Positions 12,201 to 21,393 of a stretch of 64,000 nucleotides of DNA are shown one piece after another. The position numbers and the translations under genes were made by a program. Positions within the stretch are counted from its first letter, which is position 1, and each line of letters opens with the position of its first letter. Source of the DNA: Diogma glabrata. Its lineage: Eukaryota; Arthropoda; Insecta; Diptera; Cylindrotomidae. The notes under the pieces are model-generated. The model was not told the origin of the DNA. It did not search any database and saw only the letters and a list, made by a program, of their open reading frames with translations. Location: NCBI GenBank assembly GCA_963693315.1, contig OY856188.1:271555114-271619113 (forward strand), written 5' to 3'.

Positions 12201-13288
12201 TAAAAGAGGAGGTAAAATTTTATTATAAAATGAGAGATAGCATATTCGTTGAGAATGGTATTGTATTTCTGGATTACAAAATAATTGTTCCCAGCTCTCT
12301 AAGAAGTATGATGCTTACCCTAATTCATGAATCCCATTTGGGGATAGTCAAAACCAAAAAGAGAGCAAAAGACATTGTTTATTGGCCCGGAATAAATGAT
12401 GATATAGAAAATTTAATTAGCTGCTGTGACATTTGTCAAAAATTTCGGTCAAGTAACACTAATGATTCATTATTATCTCATGAAGTTCCCTTACTACCGT
12501 TTCAAAAAATTGCGTGCGATATTTTAGAGTTTTGCAATGAATATCATCTAGTTATTGTTGATTACTTCACTAAGTGGATAGAAGTAAAGCGAATCCGCAA
12601 TAAGTCTTCAAAAGAAATCATTAAGGTTTGGTTAGAAGTCTTTTCAGAATTTGGAATCCCTAAAACTGTTATTGCGGACAACAATCCATTTAACTCTTAT
12701 GAGTGTAAAGAATTTTCACAAAACTGGAATTTTGAAATCGTAACATCCAGTCCACTATACGCCAAGTCAAATGGAATGGTAGAACGTTGTGTACAAATTG
12801 TAAAAAATATTTTTAGAAAATCAAAAACTTTAGACGATCGATATTTAGGATTACTTGAGTATAGAAACACCCCTCCAAAAGACTTAAATTATTCTCCGGC
12901 ACAACTTCTTCAAAATAGAAGACTTAGAACGAAATTGCCTATACATGAAAATTTGCTTCAATCATCAATAAATTCTAATGTGGCTTCTCAATTTAAAAAG
13001 AAACACGATAACTGTGAAAAATTTTATAGATGTTCAAAGTCAAACAAAAATCGCAATTTTGAAGTTGGGGATAATATTAGAATTAGGAATCCAAAAACTA
13101 AAACATGGTTCAAAGGCAAGATTATTGAAAAATGGAACACGCCAAGATCATACATTGTTGAAGATGAAGACGGAAATAAATATCGCCGTAATAGCTCATT
13201 TATAAGAAAAAATTTAACTTCTGATCGTGAAATACATAGTTTGAGTTCTGGTAAAAGAGGCACTGCTTCCAATGTTTTTTCAGTTTAA
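9218..13288 (+). CDS. Gypsy (Mag-like) Gag-Pol polyprotein, 1356 aa, intact
   Basis: A single frame encodes the proteins that package, reverse-transcribe and integrate the element. Domains in order: capsid-like Gag (about residues 50-200, with an N-W motif near ENWRRFL), an Asn/Ser-rich linker (about 240-295), two zinc knuckles (C300-C332), aspartic protease (active site D394-S-G), reverse transcriptase (YIDD at 675-678), RNase H (TDAS with D824) and integrase. The integrase has the HHCC finger (H1037, H1041, C1070, C1073) and acidic residues D1101, D1154 and E1189. The second integrase motif is DNNPF rather than the common DNGPQF, giving 34 residues between D1154 and E1189. A small C-terminal integrase domain follows (about 1290-1335). 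There is no frameshift between gag and pol. ATG 9218 is the first ATG after the leader and gives the full Gag. Confidence is high. Confidence 0.96.
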   Translation: MGVKKEIKVKAEKSYKEFVKKFRGRPLKNCKVNKIAVMEYVKKVTSLSFEGNVAENWRRFLQSYDVFEVAANVSKSKDENVKVATFLNAIGEEALELYHTFTIEEPVTIKAVKEAFAQYCLPKKNEVLDRVNFYNRDQKEGESFEHFLLDTKKLANSCEFDNKDKALRDRIVMGIRSSQIREKLIKSDSLNYAKAVEICKTAEITVKKTSVGEVASSINTVVNSFEGNICGDQEQINSIQSNFNSKSNNLKNFSNNNVNKNNFQNRIRSNNPNAYRNSQSSSSFSNNRNNFFQRNNNNFCRFCNTKHAPRFCPAYGKTCMNCGKLHHFACVCNYRNIRSVILKNDDSENDGDNNLFINSIKIINNINHFSNSFRKKYWAENIRINNTFLEFKLDSGSEVNIIPESLLEKIDKNVEILKTSSILEAYGGHKIYPLGMCYLVCCVKNEIVLEPFIVIRENLVPILGLEGCAKLGLINRTNSINLKNRDLPEKTKQKFIKENYVVFDGLGKFPREYKIELNENAIPSIKPPRRVPIKIMEKLRDSLGCLEEKNIIEKVNEPRDWVSNLVIVEKKNGSLRLCLDPRELNKYIKKQHFLIPTMEEIAMKINGAKYFTVLDLKDGFWQVPLDSNSQKYCSFSTPYGTYQFNRLPFGISTAPEIFQSFNMENFGDLSGTVVYIDDILVTGRTIEEHDKNLLNVIERAKKLNVKFNPEKLQYMLSEVHYFGHIFSKDGIKLDHDRIKAIQNLKNPSTKKQLQKFLGVINYVRHFVPKLADLTTPLRELLKRDVIFSWTPSHSDAVELIKNTISEASALQSFDPEKGIEIQTDASQYGLGCCLMQMGKPISYASRSLSETEKRYAQIEKEFLAVTFACKKFHFYLYGRSAIVHSDHKPLVSIMKKDLHKIASNKLQRMRLRLMNYDIQLQYMPGKYLHIADYLSRYFLETGIEEEDLSFTDSVLSINVSDAKKKLFQEETLNDPVLKILLGYYEKGWPVHKTKIKEEVKFYYKMRDSIFVENGIVFLDYKIIVPSSLRSMMLTLIHESHLGIVKTKKRAKDIVYWPGINDDIENLISCCDICQKFRSSNTNDSLLSHEVPLLPFQKIACDILEFCNEYHLVIVDYFTKWIEVKRIRNKSSKEIIKVWLEVFSEFGIPKTVIADNNPFNSYECKEFSQNWNFEIVTSSPLYAKSNGMVERCVQIVKNIFRKSKTLDDRYLGLLEYRNTPPKDLNYSPAQLLQNRRLRTKLPIHENLLQSSINSNVASQFKKKHDNCEKFYRCSKSNKNRNFEVGDNIRIRNPKTKTWFKGKIIEKWNTPRSYIVEDEDGNKYRRNSSFIRKNLTSDREIHSLSSGKRGTASNVFSV

Positions 13289-13296
13289 TGTAATGT

Positions 13297-13354
13297 AATG
13301 TATTGTCTAGATATATATGTTTCTAAAAAAAAAAAAAAAATTTTGATGGGGAGA
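13297..13354 (+). other. Gypsy 3' untranslated tract and polypurine tract
   Basis: After the stop codon comes a poly-A run (about 13326-13340) and then GATGGGGAGA directly before the right LTR. GGGGAGA (13348-13354) is the likely polypurine primer for plus-strand synthesis. Confidence 0.75.
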
Positions 13355-13663
13355 TGTAGCATATGTTACATGCCATCTTTCACTGTAAATAATATTTTGT
13401 TTATATTTGGTATATTATCATCTGTTATACATTTAATAATCCTATTGCTGTAAATCAATCAATGTATATAATATTGTAGTTTGTAAGTGTATGTAAATTC
13501 AAGATTTCGTCTTTATAAAATCAAAGGTAATGTTGCGGTTGATCTCCAACATTTTTAGAAGTAATCATTATTGATGATATACAATGCATTTAATATAAAT
13601 GTCTAAATAAATAATTATGTATTTTAAAATTAAATAAAAGCATTCAAAATCTAGAATGCAACA
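13355..13663 (+). repeat. Gypsy 3' LTR
   Basis: This is the 309-bp partner of 8862-9170; I found no mismatch reading both copies side by side. It is followed at once by AAAGC (13664-13668), the right copy of the target duplication. Confidence 0.95.
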
Positions 13664-13913
13664 AAAGCCACGTAGGGCCATTCCACCAAATTGAAGTTTC
13701 TGATAACATGGAAGGTAGGATACCGCGCGACGCACAATCAGCGGGATTGTCTTTCGACCGTACATGAAACCATTTGAATTTTAGCGAAAGATTTTGAATT
13801 TCGGATACACGATTTGCTATAAACGTTTTCCACTGTTGAGGTGGCATAGACAACCAAGGCAAGACGATGGTAGAATCGGTCCAGGCGTAAACTGAAACAT
13901 CAATCAATTTCAT
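13664..13913 (-). pseudogene. BEL RNase H segment
   Basis: The minus-strand frame carries the RNase H-like region of BEL pol, with the family phrase Y-x-WTDSTIVLPWL and, further on, the RSKDNPADCASRG tract that recurs in BEL/Pao elements. It is cut at 13664 by the Gypsy insertion and continues in the element at 8861. At its upstream side an in-frame TAA (13944-13946) separates it from the preceding RT/RNase H piece. Confidence 0.88.
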
Positions 13914-13943
13914 TGTATCTAAAACTGAATTTAATAGTTTCGA

Positions 13944-14489
13944 TTATAAAAGTGCTCCACAAAGTTCTAATCTCGGAATTGAGATTTGCCGAAGAGGTGA
14001 AACCTTAGTTTTTGCAGATACAATTTTGACTTCCACTGTTCCATCTGATGCGACTACCCTGTAGTAAACAACGGCTGCATAGGCAAGTTCCGAGGCGTCG
14101 CAAAATCCATCTATTTCAATTTTATTTCCAGAGACCAACCATCGGGGAATAGTAACATTTTCCAGCTTTGGAAGTTCACTACGTAAGGCAAACCATTTAT
14201 TTTCCAGGCTTTCGGGTAATTTATCATCCCAATCAAGTTTTAATAACCATAACTGCTGGAAAAATATTTTTATTAGTATAACAGAAGGTGCCATCCATCC
14301 TAAAGTATCAAAGATCCTAGAAGATTCTGATAATATTTGCCTTTTGGTTGTGGTTGGTTGATCTTTCAATCTGATCTTAAATACAAAGTTATCAAATATA
14401 GGATGCCATTCAATACCTAAAACTTCAATTGAATTATCTTCTGAAATCTCAAGATTTTTTGATTTCTTTGTCTTCGTTAGATATTCCAT
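13944..14489 (-). pseudogene. BEL RT C-terminus / RNase H N-terminus segment
   Basis: This open piece (181 codons) holds the connection after the RT palm: the VLGIEWHP tract, the RIFDTLGWMAPSVILIKIFF-like block, then the first RNase H acidic motif IDGFCDASELAYAAVVY. It ends with the ISIPRLELCGALL tract at an in-frame TAA. It overlaps the RT piece by about 40 bp in a different frame, which marks a frameshift near 14449-14489. Its first ATG is not a biological start. Confidence 0.88.
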
Positions 14490-15810
14490 TTAGTAAGTCT
14501 AATTTATTTGATGACCATTTTCTTAAATAAAATCCATATTTTATCAAAATTTGATTGATGTTTTTTTGAATATTTAAAGCTTCTTCTTCTGTTTCTGCTC
14601 CAGTCATTAGATCATCTATATAAAAATCGTCTTTTATTATTTGGCTGATGGTTGGATGGTTTTCCTTTATATCTTCTGCTATTTGATGCAGAGCACTGGT
14701 GGCGAGAAATGGAGCACAAGAAGTTCCGTATGTAACGGTGGATAGCTTATATTCTTGTATTGGTTCTACAGGACTTTTTCTCCATATTATTCGTTGATAG
14801 TTAGCATCTTTTGTATCAATCAAAGCCTGTCGATACATCTTTTCTATGTCTGCTGAAAAGACGATACGATGCTTTCGGAACCTTTGTCTAATTGAAATAA
14901 GACTTGATTGAATGGTGGGTCCTATCATTAATAAATTATTAAGTGAAACATTCGTTCCAGACTTAGAATATCCATCAAATACGACCCTTAAATTCGTTGT
15001 CGTAGTAGAATTTTTAAATACCCCATGGTGAGGTAAATAGCAGGAATCATTAACACTTAAGTGTTTTTCAGTATTAGGCACCAACTGCATATGGCTTAGA
15101 TTTTCATATTCCTCCATGAAAGACACATATGAATCTCTCAGATCAGGATACTTTTCAAATTTTCTTTCCATGGCTCGAAAACGTGCAATAGCGGATGATT
15201 TGGATTCTCCCAACTTGACATCAGAAAAATTCTTCTTAAATGGAAGTTTTACGATGAATCTTCCAGTATTATCGCGTAGATCATTATCTGTGAAATGTTT
15301 TTCACACTCCATTTCTTCTTGAGTGTAGAGAGAATTATTACTTATCACTTCTTCTATTTCCCAAAATCTTCGAAGTGACTGATTTATGTCAAGTTCTGCG
15401 TGTAGACTTAATGTGGAAGTGGGGTTTAATTCAAGATTCATTTCTCCAGCAATTATCCAACCAAAAAGGGTTTTTTGGGCGATAGGACTGTTGGGCTCAA
15501 ACATTATTCTACATGGTTCTAAAATTTTGAAAAATTGATCAGCTCCAATTAAAATATCAACATTCCCAGGTTGATTATAAGTTTCATCTGCCAACTCAAG
15601 ATTCGATATCATTGGCCAATTTGAAAGATCAACTTTAATTGAAGGAAGTTGAGATGTTACCTTAGGTAAAATAAGCGCTTTGAACTTTATTTGGTGTTCC
15701 ATATTATATTTCGACGCAAATACCAGTTCTGTGATTCCTCGAGATACAGCAGCTGCAGTAGAGGCTAATCCAGTGATCGATACTCTTGTATTAGTTCGAG
15801 TTAGTTGCAA
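14449..15810 (-). pseudogene. BEL protease C-terminus and reverse transcriptase segment
   Basis: The piece (453 codons) begins just after an in-frame TGA that interrupts the protease. It contains the IDILIGAD-type DILIGADQF motif, the FWEIEE tract, the GRFIVKLPF tract, the YLPHHGVFK motif and the RT palm: D321 in SADIEKMY, TYGTSCAPFLA, and the catalytic YIDD at residues 397-400 (FYIDDLMTG). All RT acidic residues are present. It ends by frameshift near 14449. Without the TGA and the frameshift it would be in line with the Gag zinc-knuckle piece upstream, since the frame is the same across 15820. Confidence 0.9.
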
Positions 15811-15819
15811 TCGTTGAGT

Positions 15820-16362
15820 TCAAGCTTCTGTAACAAATGATCTCTCAGATCCAGAATCTAGAAGTGCTCTACAGCGTAAAAATTCACCAAAAGAATTCTT
15901 CACCATGATAGTAGCTGTAGGCAGAAGTGTTGTCGATAAAAAGTTTTCTAGAACTTGGGATGTGTATGTTTCGCATTGTGAATTTGTTGCTATATTTACC
16001 TTTAATGACTCACTATTAGCAACAGGAATGTCTGTTTCTTGAAGGTGTAATAAATTATGATTTTTTTTACCACATTTACATCGTCCTTTGTAATGACATT
16101 GATACACCCCATGTGTATTTCTCAAACAATTAAAACAGCTTGCTCTAACATACTTTCTTCTTTCAGGAATGTTTATTTCTTTGAAATTTAAGCATTCATG
16201 TAACATATGATTACCATTATTGCAGAACGTACATATATTTTCCGAAGATGATGCAAGCAAGGATTTTGTTTGCGGATATTGAGATGGTCGTTTTAACTGT
16301 TTGCTACTGGACATGGCCTTGAAATCTTCAACTGCATCAGCACGTTGATTCAAAAAATCCAT
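15820..16362 (-). pseudogene. BEL Gag zinc knuckles and protease start
   Basis: The frame encodes the nucleocapsid and start of protease. Cysteine-histidine fingers are visible: CTFCNNGNHMLHEC and CFNCLRNTHGVYQC (both CX2CX4HX4C), followed by a shorter CKCGKKNHNLLH. The protease active-site motif is ALLDSGSERSF near the end. The frame stops at TGA 15820-15822, inside the protease, and reopens in the same frame. Upstream it is also the same frame as the Gag piece beyond two TAG codons, so its first ATG is internal. Confidence 0.9.
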
Positions 16363-16818
16363 TAAAGTTGATAATGTTGGACAGTCATTTTCTGCGGTAT
16401 CATCTGCCTATCTTTGTCTGTTATCATCATCTAACTTATTTATTACTAAATAAATGAGCTAAGGATCACGAGTTTCAAATTGGTTTCCTAATGCTTTCAA
16501 CCAACGTATAACCTCATCGCAAGTATTTGTTAAATTTCTTAGGCTTGAAGATGTAGAATATTTAGCTGAAGGTTGATTCATAAATGCTTGTATAAAAGCA
16601 TTCACGATATGCTTCTTTTTATCATAGCGTTTGCACAGTTTTTGAAAGGCTTCGATATAATTAGCGTCAGTAATTGAAATATGCTTTAAAAGATTTCTTG
16701 CTTCTCCTTTGAGTAAACCTTTCAGATACTGAAATTTTTGTGCAGATGAAAGTGAACTATTTATGAATGGTTTTATGAAAGAGATCATAAAATGATTGCC
16801 AATCCCGAATATTTCCAT
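16363..16818 (-). pseudogene. BEL Gag middle segment with two TAG stops
   Basis: The open part (16459-16818) carries the BEL Gag capsid-type region, with AQKFQYLKGLLKGEARNLL and a CKRYDKKKHIVNA-like tract. It ends at TAG (16459-16461). A second TAG follows in the same frame 17 codons on (16408-16410). Both stops sit where BEL Gag proteins usually keep tryptophan, so TGG-to-TAG changes are likely. The upstream end shows a frameshift against the N-terminal Gag piece near 16757-16818. Confidence 0.85.
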
Positions 16819-17230
16819 CGAATGATGGAATATTTATACGTGTTAGCTTAAAATCTGATACCGCATGTTGAGTTGTTGAAGTTTCCAAAGAATCATTTGT
16901 ATTTACCGACAAATTAATATTTAATGTCGAACGTCGAATAGCTGCATTAAAACCAGATACTACGAGATAATATTGTTCTTCATAATCAGAAAGTTCAGAT
17001 TTAAAAGAACCTGAAGTATCCTTTTCGGAAATATAATTTTCTAGCTCTGTGAATTCACCAAATAATTGAGTGGCCCGATTAACGCGAACTTTCAATTGTT
17101 CTATTGAAGTTTGATCGTTAACTTCCTCCTTTAAGTAATTGATTAGTTTAGTCATTGATCCTTTCGCTGCAGAACGTTTTTTCACCAACGTATTCGTATA
17201 GTATATTCGTATAAGAAAGTTTTCAGTCAT
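16757..17230 (-). pseudogene. BEL Gag N-terminal segment
   Basis: This 157-codon piece begins at an ATG about 378 bp downstream of the 5' LTR on the minus strand, and it is the probable true Gag start region. It holds an N-terminal helical part (about residues 20-110) and the conserved INIPSFDGNIRDWQSFYDLF tract that opens the BEL Gag core. The frame then closes and the Gag core continues in another frame from about 16800. Confidence 0.85.
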
Positions 17231-17608
17231 TATGTAGGTAATAACTTTAATTTAACTATTTAACTAAATTACTATATATATTTGCTATATAATTCACTTT
17301 TATATTTTATTTTAATATGAAATCACAAACCGGTCACTAATTTAATTGCATACACTGTTTGATAAGATTATAAAAAATCAAGAAAAAATAAATAATAAAA
17401 AATAAGAGTCACAATTTAATTCAATGTTTATTTATTTATCAAAATATTTATTAAAACTCAAATGGTTTCAATGTATATTAAATAAATCAAAAAGATACTT
17501 AGCGAACACGCGGCTTCGCGTGGTGTTTTGACGATCACCTTGAAGAATTCAATATTTTCAGCAAATCCAAAATATGGCTGGTTCCAATAATCCGGCTTGA
17601 AGAACCAA
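17231..17608 (-). other. BEL 5' leader with primer-binding region
   Basis: This untranslated stretch lies between the 5' LTR and Gag. Next to the LTR, on the minus strand, it reads TTGGTTCTTCAAGCCGG, where TGGTTCTTCAAGCC is a candidate tRNA primer-binding site; I cannot name the tRNA. A GC-rich hairpin (CACGCG, loop GCTT, CGCGTG) lies at 17507-17522, striking in otherwise AT-rich sequence. Confidence 0.6.
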
Positions 17609-17992
17609 TGTTTGGGCGGACTTAGATACACCTGCGGATGATGATGAAAATATTCCAGGCAAAAATAAGCAAGGCTCGGAAAAATAAAAGCACCACAATT
17701 TGTATTTTTTAATTTATATTTTACAATTTTATTAATTTTTAGTGTTACTTGGTTGACGAATCAAGCAAAAGAGAAAGAAATTTTAACATTTAGAATTTAT
17801 GTCAATTCATAATAATTTGAAATGCTACATCTATATTTTAATGCACAAACTAATATTTAATTAAATGGTATAAAATTATTGTTTGAACGAATTGGTACAA
17901 AGTTCTTCTTTCTTTGGATTTTGATTGTAACATTTGTGTTTGAAAGTTTATAATATTTTTTGTTAAATTTGATTTGTTTCATCGCGTAGACA
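17609..17992 (-). repeat. BEL 5' LTR
   Basis: This is the 384-bp partner of 6868-7251, with two base differences seen. It is followed by the target duplication AAGTC at 17993-17997. Confidence 0.93.
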
Positions 17993-18246
17993 AAGTCAAA
18001 ATACCAGGTTTGCTACCTTAAACAGGCCATAAATCGAAAAGCAAAAATTTTACATTTGGAACCAAAGCTGGTGCTGTGGCTAAACCCGCTTACCAATTAT
18101 GCTATAACTTGAAAAAAATATGAAAAATATTGAAAAAATATGCTGGTTGGAATCTCTAGATGTCAATTTAAGCAAAATAAGTCAAAATACCAGGTTTGCT
18201 ACCTTAAACAGGCCATAAATCGAAAAGCAAAAATTTTACATTTGAA
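17993..18246. repeat. ~315-bp tandem repeat, end of unit 2 and unit 3 (right of BEL insertion)
   Basis: The sequence resumes unit 2 of the repeat left at 6867, then gives a shortened third unit from 18061. Unit 3 lacks the middle part with the GTAAGG motif; after ATAACTTGA it jumps to an A-rich tract and TATGCTGGTTGGAATCTC. Confidence 0.85.
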
Positions 18247-18573
18247 ATAATAACATCAATAAAGTCATACAATGTGAATACCGTGGCGCATACTGTACTT
18301 GCGATTGCCGAATCAAAATAAAACCATCAGTAATGCAATAAACTATAAATTTCTTTTCACCAAAGATACCGGCGAATTTTGAATATCATTAATGAATTAA
18401 TATAATAATAATCGATCGATGCGCCAAAACTACAAGCGATTGTTGAATTGAAATCAATGATACACAAACACGACTGATTACAGGAGTTATTAAAACTGAT
18501 GAAAAACCATTCTGTAGTTTCCATTAACAAACAAATAAATTTTATAACCACGATAAGTTTTCAATTATTTATA
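18247..18573. other. AT-rich spacer, no gene seen
   Basis: Between the tandem repeat and the fold-back element I see no conserved coding motif, RNA or repeat. Confidence 0.5.
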
Positions 18574-19946
18574 TGAGCAATTTCATGAAGATTCAACAAC
18601 GTTTTGACTTGACCCCTTTTAATTTTGATTATTTTTTGTTTATAGATAGTCTTTGATAAATAAAAAATACCAGTTCTCCTAGAATTTTTTTTTCGACCAG
18701 GGGTCTTCACAGGGTGCCCCTCAATTTTTGTTATTTGTGATGTGAGTGCATTTTGACGAGCGATTGTAGAAAAACTACTCAATCGATTTTCATAAATAAT
18801 ATGTCGTTGAATAGGTATTAGAACAAAGTTTTTAAAAATGTACTCTGTTAATTTTTTGAAATAATTTTTAACGGTGTAACATAAGAAAAAAATTGTGTAA
18901 TTGAAAAAAAGATGGCATAGCCTTTTTTTTTTTTTTTTTTTTAAACTTAATTGAAGCTTATTTTATATCTAACAACTTGTGAAAGTTTAGGACTAGCATC
19001 AGTTTTTGTTTTAGAGATAAAATTCGTTGTGCATATGACTGTCGGGAATCAGTTTTTTTTTGTTCTGAAGGAAAATTATAAAAATGGCGATTTTTAGATT
19101 CAGATTTTTTTTTTATGTTAAATATCAAATATTTTATTATTAAATGAACTTTTTAAAAAGCAATTTCAGTCAAGTTCAGCAAAATTTTGCGACATTTTGA
19201 CTCGACCCTTTTTAATTTGGTTTATTTTTAGTTTATAGATAGCCTTTGATAAATGAAAAATACGGCTTCAAGTAGAATTTTTTTAAATATAGACCAAAAT
19301 AAACCAAATTAAAAAGGGTCGAGTCAAAATGTCGCAAAATTTTGCTGAGCTTGACTGAAATTGCTTTTTAAAAAGTTCATTTAATAATAAAATATTTGAT
19401 ATTTAACATAAAAAAAAAATCTGAATCTAAAAATCGCCATTTTTATAATTTTCCTTCAGAACAAAAAAAAACTGATTCCCGACAGTCATATGCACAACGA
19501 ATTTTATCTCTAAAACAAAAAATATCACTAGTACTAAACTTTCACAAGTTGTTAGATATAAAATAAGCTTCAGTTTAGTTTAAAAAAAAAAAAAGGCTAT
19601 GCCATCTTTTTTTTCAATTACACCATTTTTTTCTTATGTTACACCGTTAAAAATTATTACAAAAAATTAACAGTGTACGTTTTTAAAAACTTTGTTCTAA
19701 TACCTATTCAACGACATATCATTTATGAAAATCGATTGAGTAGTTTTTCTACAATCGCTCGTCAAAATGCACTCACATCACAAAATAACAATAATTGAGG
19801 GGCACCCTGTGAAGACCCCTGGTCGAAAAAAAAAATTCTAAGAGAACATGTATTTTTTATTTATCAAAGACTATCTATAAACAAAAAATAATCAAAATTA
19901 AAAGGGGTCAAGTCAAAACGTTGTTGAATCTTCGTGAAATTGCTCA
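18574..19946. mobile_element. Fold-back element, 650-bp arms, 67-nt loop
   Basis: The left arm (18574-19228) and right arm (19296-19946) are close reverse complements, joined by a 67-nt loop. Outer ends read TGAGCAATTTC ... GAAATTGCTCA and are flanked by TA on both sides (18572-18573 and 19947-19948), which would fit a TA target duplication of Tc1/mariner type. Within each arm the outer ~100 bp and the inner ~100 bp resemble each other (both hold AGCAATTTCA, TTTTGACT and GATAGNCTTTGATAAAT), so that module occurs four times. No coding sequence is present. The arms look clearly less diverged than those at 2452-4283. Confidence 0.85.
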
Positions 19947-19949
19947 TAT

Positions 19950-21393
19950 TTAAGTTTTGTAAATTATATTTATCATAAAATTATTTAATGTTATGTAAAA
20001 CGAAAATCAATCAATTCACTATTTTAACAATTTCATCCTTTATACGAGCTATTACCAAGTGTTTTATGTTTTTTATTGAATATCTTACTTAAAATAAATA
20101 TTGTTTTTCTTAAATAAAATAAAAATCTTAATCAATTTTCTTCCATGGATCAGAAAGAAAATTACATGAGCATGCAAGTATAAAATCATATTTTTAAAGT
20201 TTGAAATAAAAATTTTCTTTTTTCTTTCAGTTCCTTAGTTTCGTTTTTCTTTTAAAACTAATAAAAATATAAGAAACTTAAAAATTCGTAAAAGTAAGAA
20301 AATGAATGGATTAACTTTTTCAAGTAAAAATATTAAATAAAAAAATTATTTTCACAACAAAAACGGTTGGAAAGAAAACATTTTTTTGTTTGATGTTTTT
20401 CCAAAGCGCCAAGATGAAAACTAAGTAATGAAAATTTTATTTTATGACTGTTATTTGTTTACTTGTGAAAAAGAAAAGAAATTGAGAAACATGATAAAAA
20501 TTTTAATATTAAAAGGAAAAAGATTTAGTAAACGGAAAACAGTTTTTTTATTTAAATTGCTGATAAATCTTTGGAAAAGTTAAGGTTTTTTATGATTTTC
20601 TGGGATAATAACACGTTTTCCGTTATTTATTAATTTTTATAGTTTCATAAATCATATCGTACAAACCCGGGTTGAAAATCTATACTACCTACGTTATGAG
20701 ATTTCTAACACGTAATAAACTTTAAACAATTCATGTTTATATTTCATTTTACACGCAACAATTAATCATAAGAAAAAAATCACATAACAAACTTTCGTGC
20801 TATGTAAATATAAAAGTCATTCAAATGTAATTATTTTAAACATTATATTTTTTTGTTATTGCAAATATGGCTACCTTATGTAAATAAGTTTGTTTAACAA
20901 ATTAATAAAAATTATCCTTGAAAGTCGTAATTACTTCCTCATGTTTCTTGTAAACAAACCCTAAATTAATTTTGGGTTAAACCTTTAAAGTTATATAAAT
21001 AGAAAAACATATGCGGCTTTATAAACCCAAAAACTAGATTCAGGATTTATATTCGAAAGTTGAGGACCGAATTCGCATAATGTTTTGATTCAAATATTTA
21101 TATTAATCTTATATTTATTTTCACTGAAGCTACTGAAATGATTAATATCGATAAAATTAATTAATTTAATATAATTAAACTGCTCGAAGGCAAATAGTCA
21201 TTCAAGATATGTTGTGTACGGGGATTTTCAGAAATAATTCAATAAGAATGAGAAGCGATCATGTAGTTAATGATTTACCACAACACAACATAATCTTCGT
21301 TTAGGATGATTTATTGAAATATAAAAGTATGATACTTGAAAACATCTGTTATACATAATTTATAACAGATATTATAGTCCAAGAGATAGGGAA
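19950..21393. other. AT-rich spacer, no gene seen
   Basis: This is about 1.4 kb of very AT-rich sequence. I find no conserved coding motif, tRNA or clear repeat boundary. Confidence 0.5.

Larger units (their letters stand above)
8862..13663 (+). mobile_element. Young, apparently intact Gypsy element (Mag-like)
   Basis: Two 309-bp LTRs flank one long plus-strand Gag-Pol frame; the whole element is 4802 bp with a 5-bp duplication AAAGC. Read by eye, the two LTRs show no difference, so it is very recent. Zinc-knuckle spacing (a CX2CX3HX4C followed by PAYGKxCxxCG) points to the Mag lineage of Ty3/Gypsy, a recalled family signature. No env-like frame exists downstream of pol. It lies in the opposite orientation to the BEL element it interrupts. 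All domains needed for transposition are visible without stop or frameshift, so it may still be active. Confidence 0.95.
6868..17992 (-). mobile_element. Full-length defective BEL/Pao retrotransposon (split by a Gypsy insertion)
   Basis: Two 384-bp LTRs in the same orientation (6868-7251 and 17609-17992) bound a minus-strand gag-pol of BEL/Pao type. A 5-bp target duplication AAGTC lies at 6863-6867 and 17993-17997. Without the nested Gypsy the element is about 6.3 kb, a normal size for the family. The order on the minus strand is gag with zinc knuckles, protease, reverse transcriptase, RNase H, integrase. By eye the LTRs differ at two positions (7075 C against 17816 T; 7083 A against 17824 G), about 0.5 percent. 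The coding region has at least three frameshifts and five in-frame stops besides the insertion, so it cannot make its own polyprotein. Confidence 0.93.
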
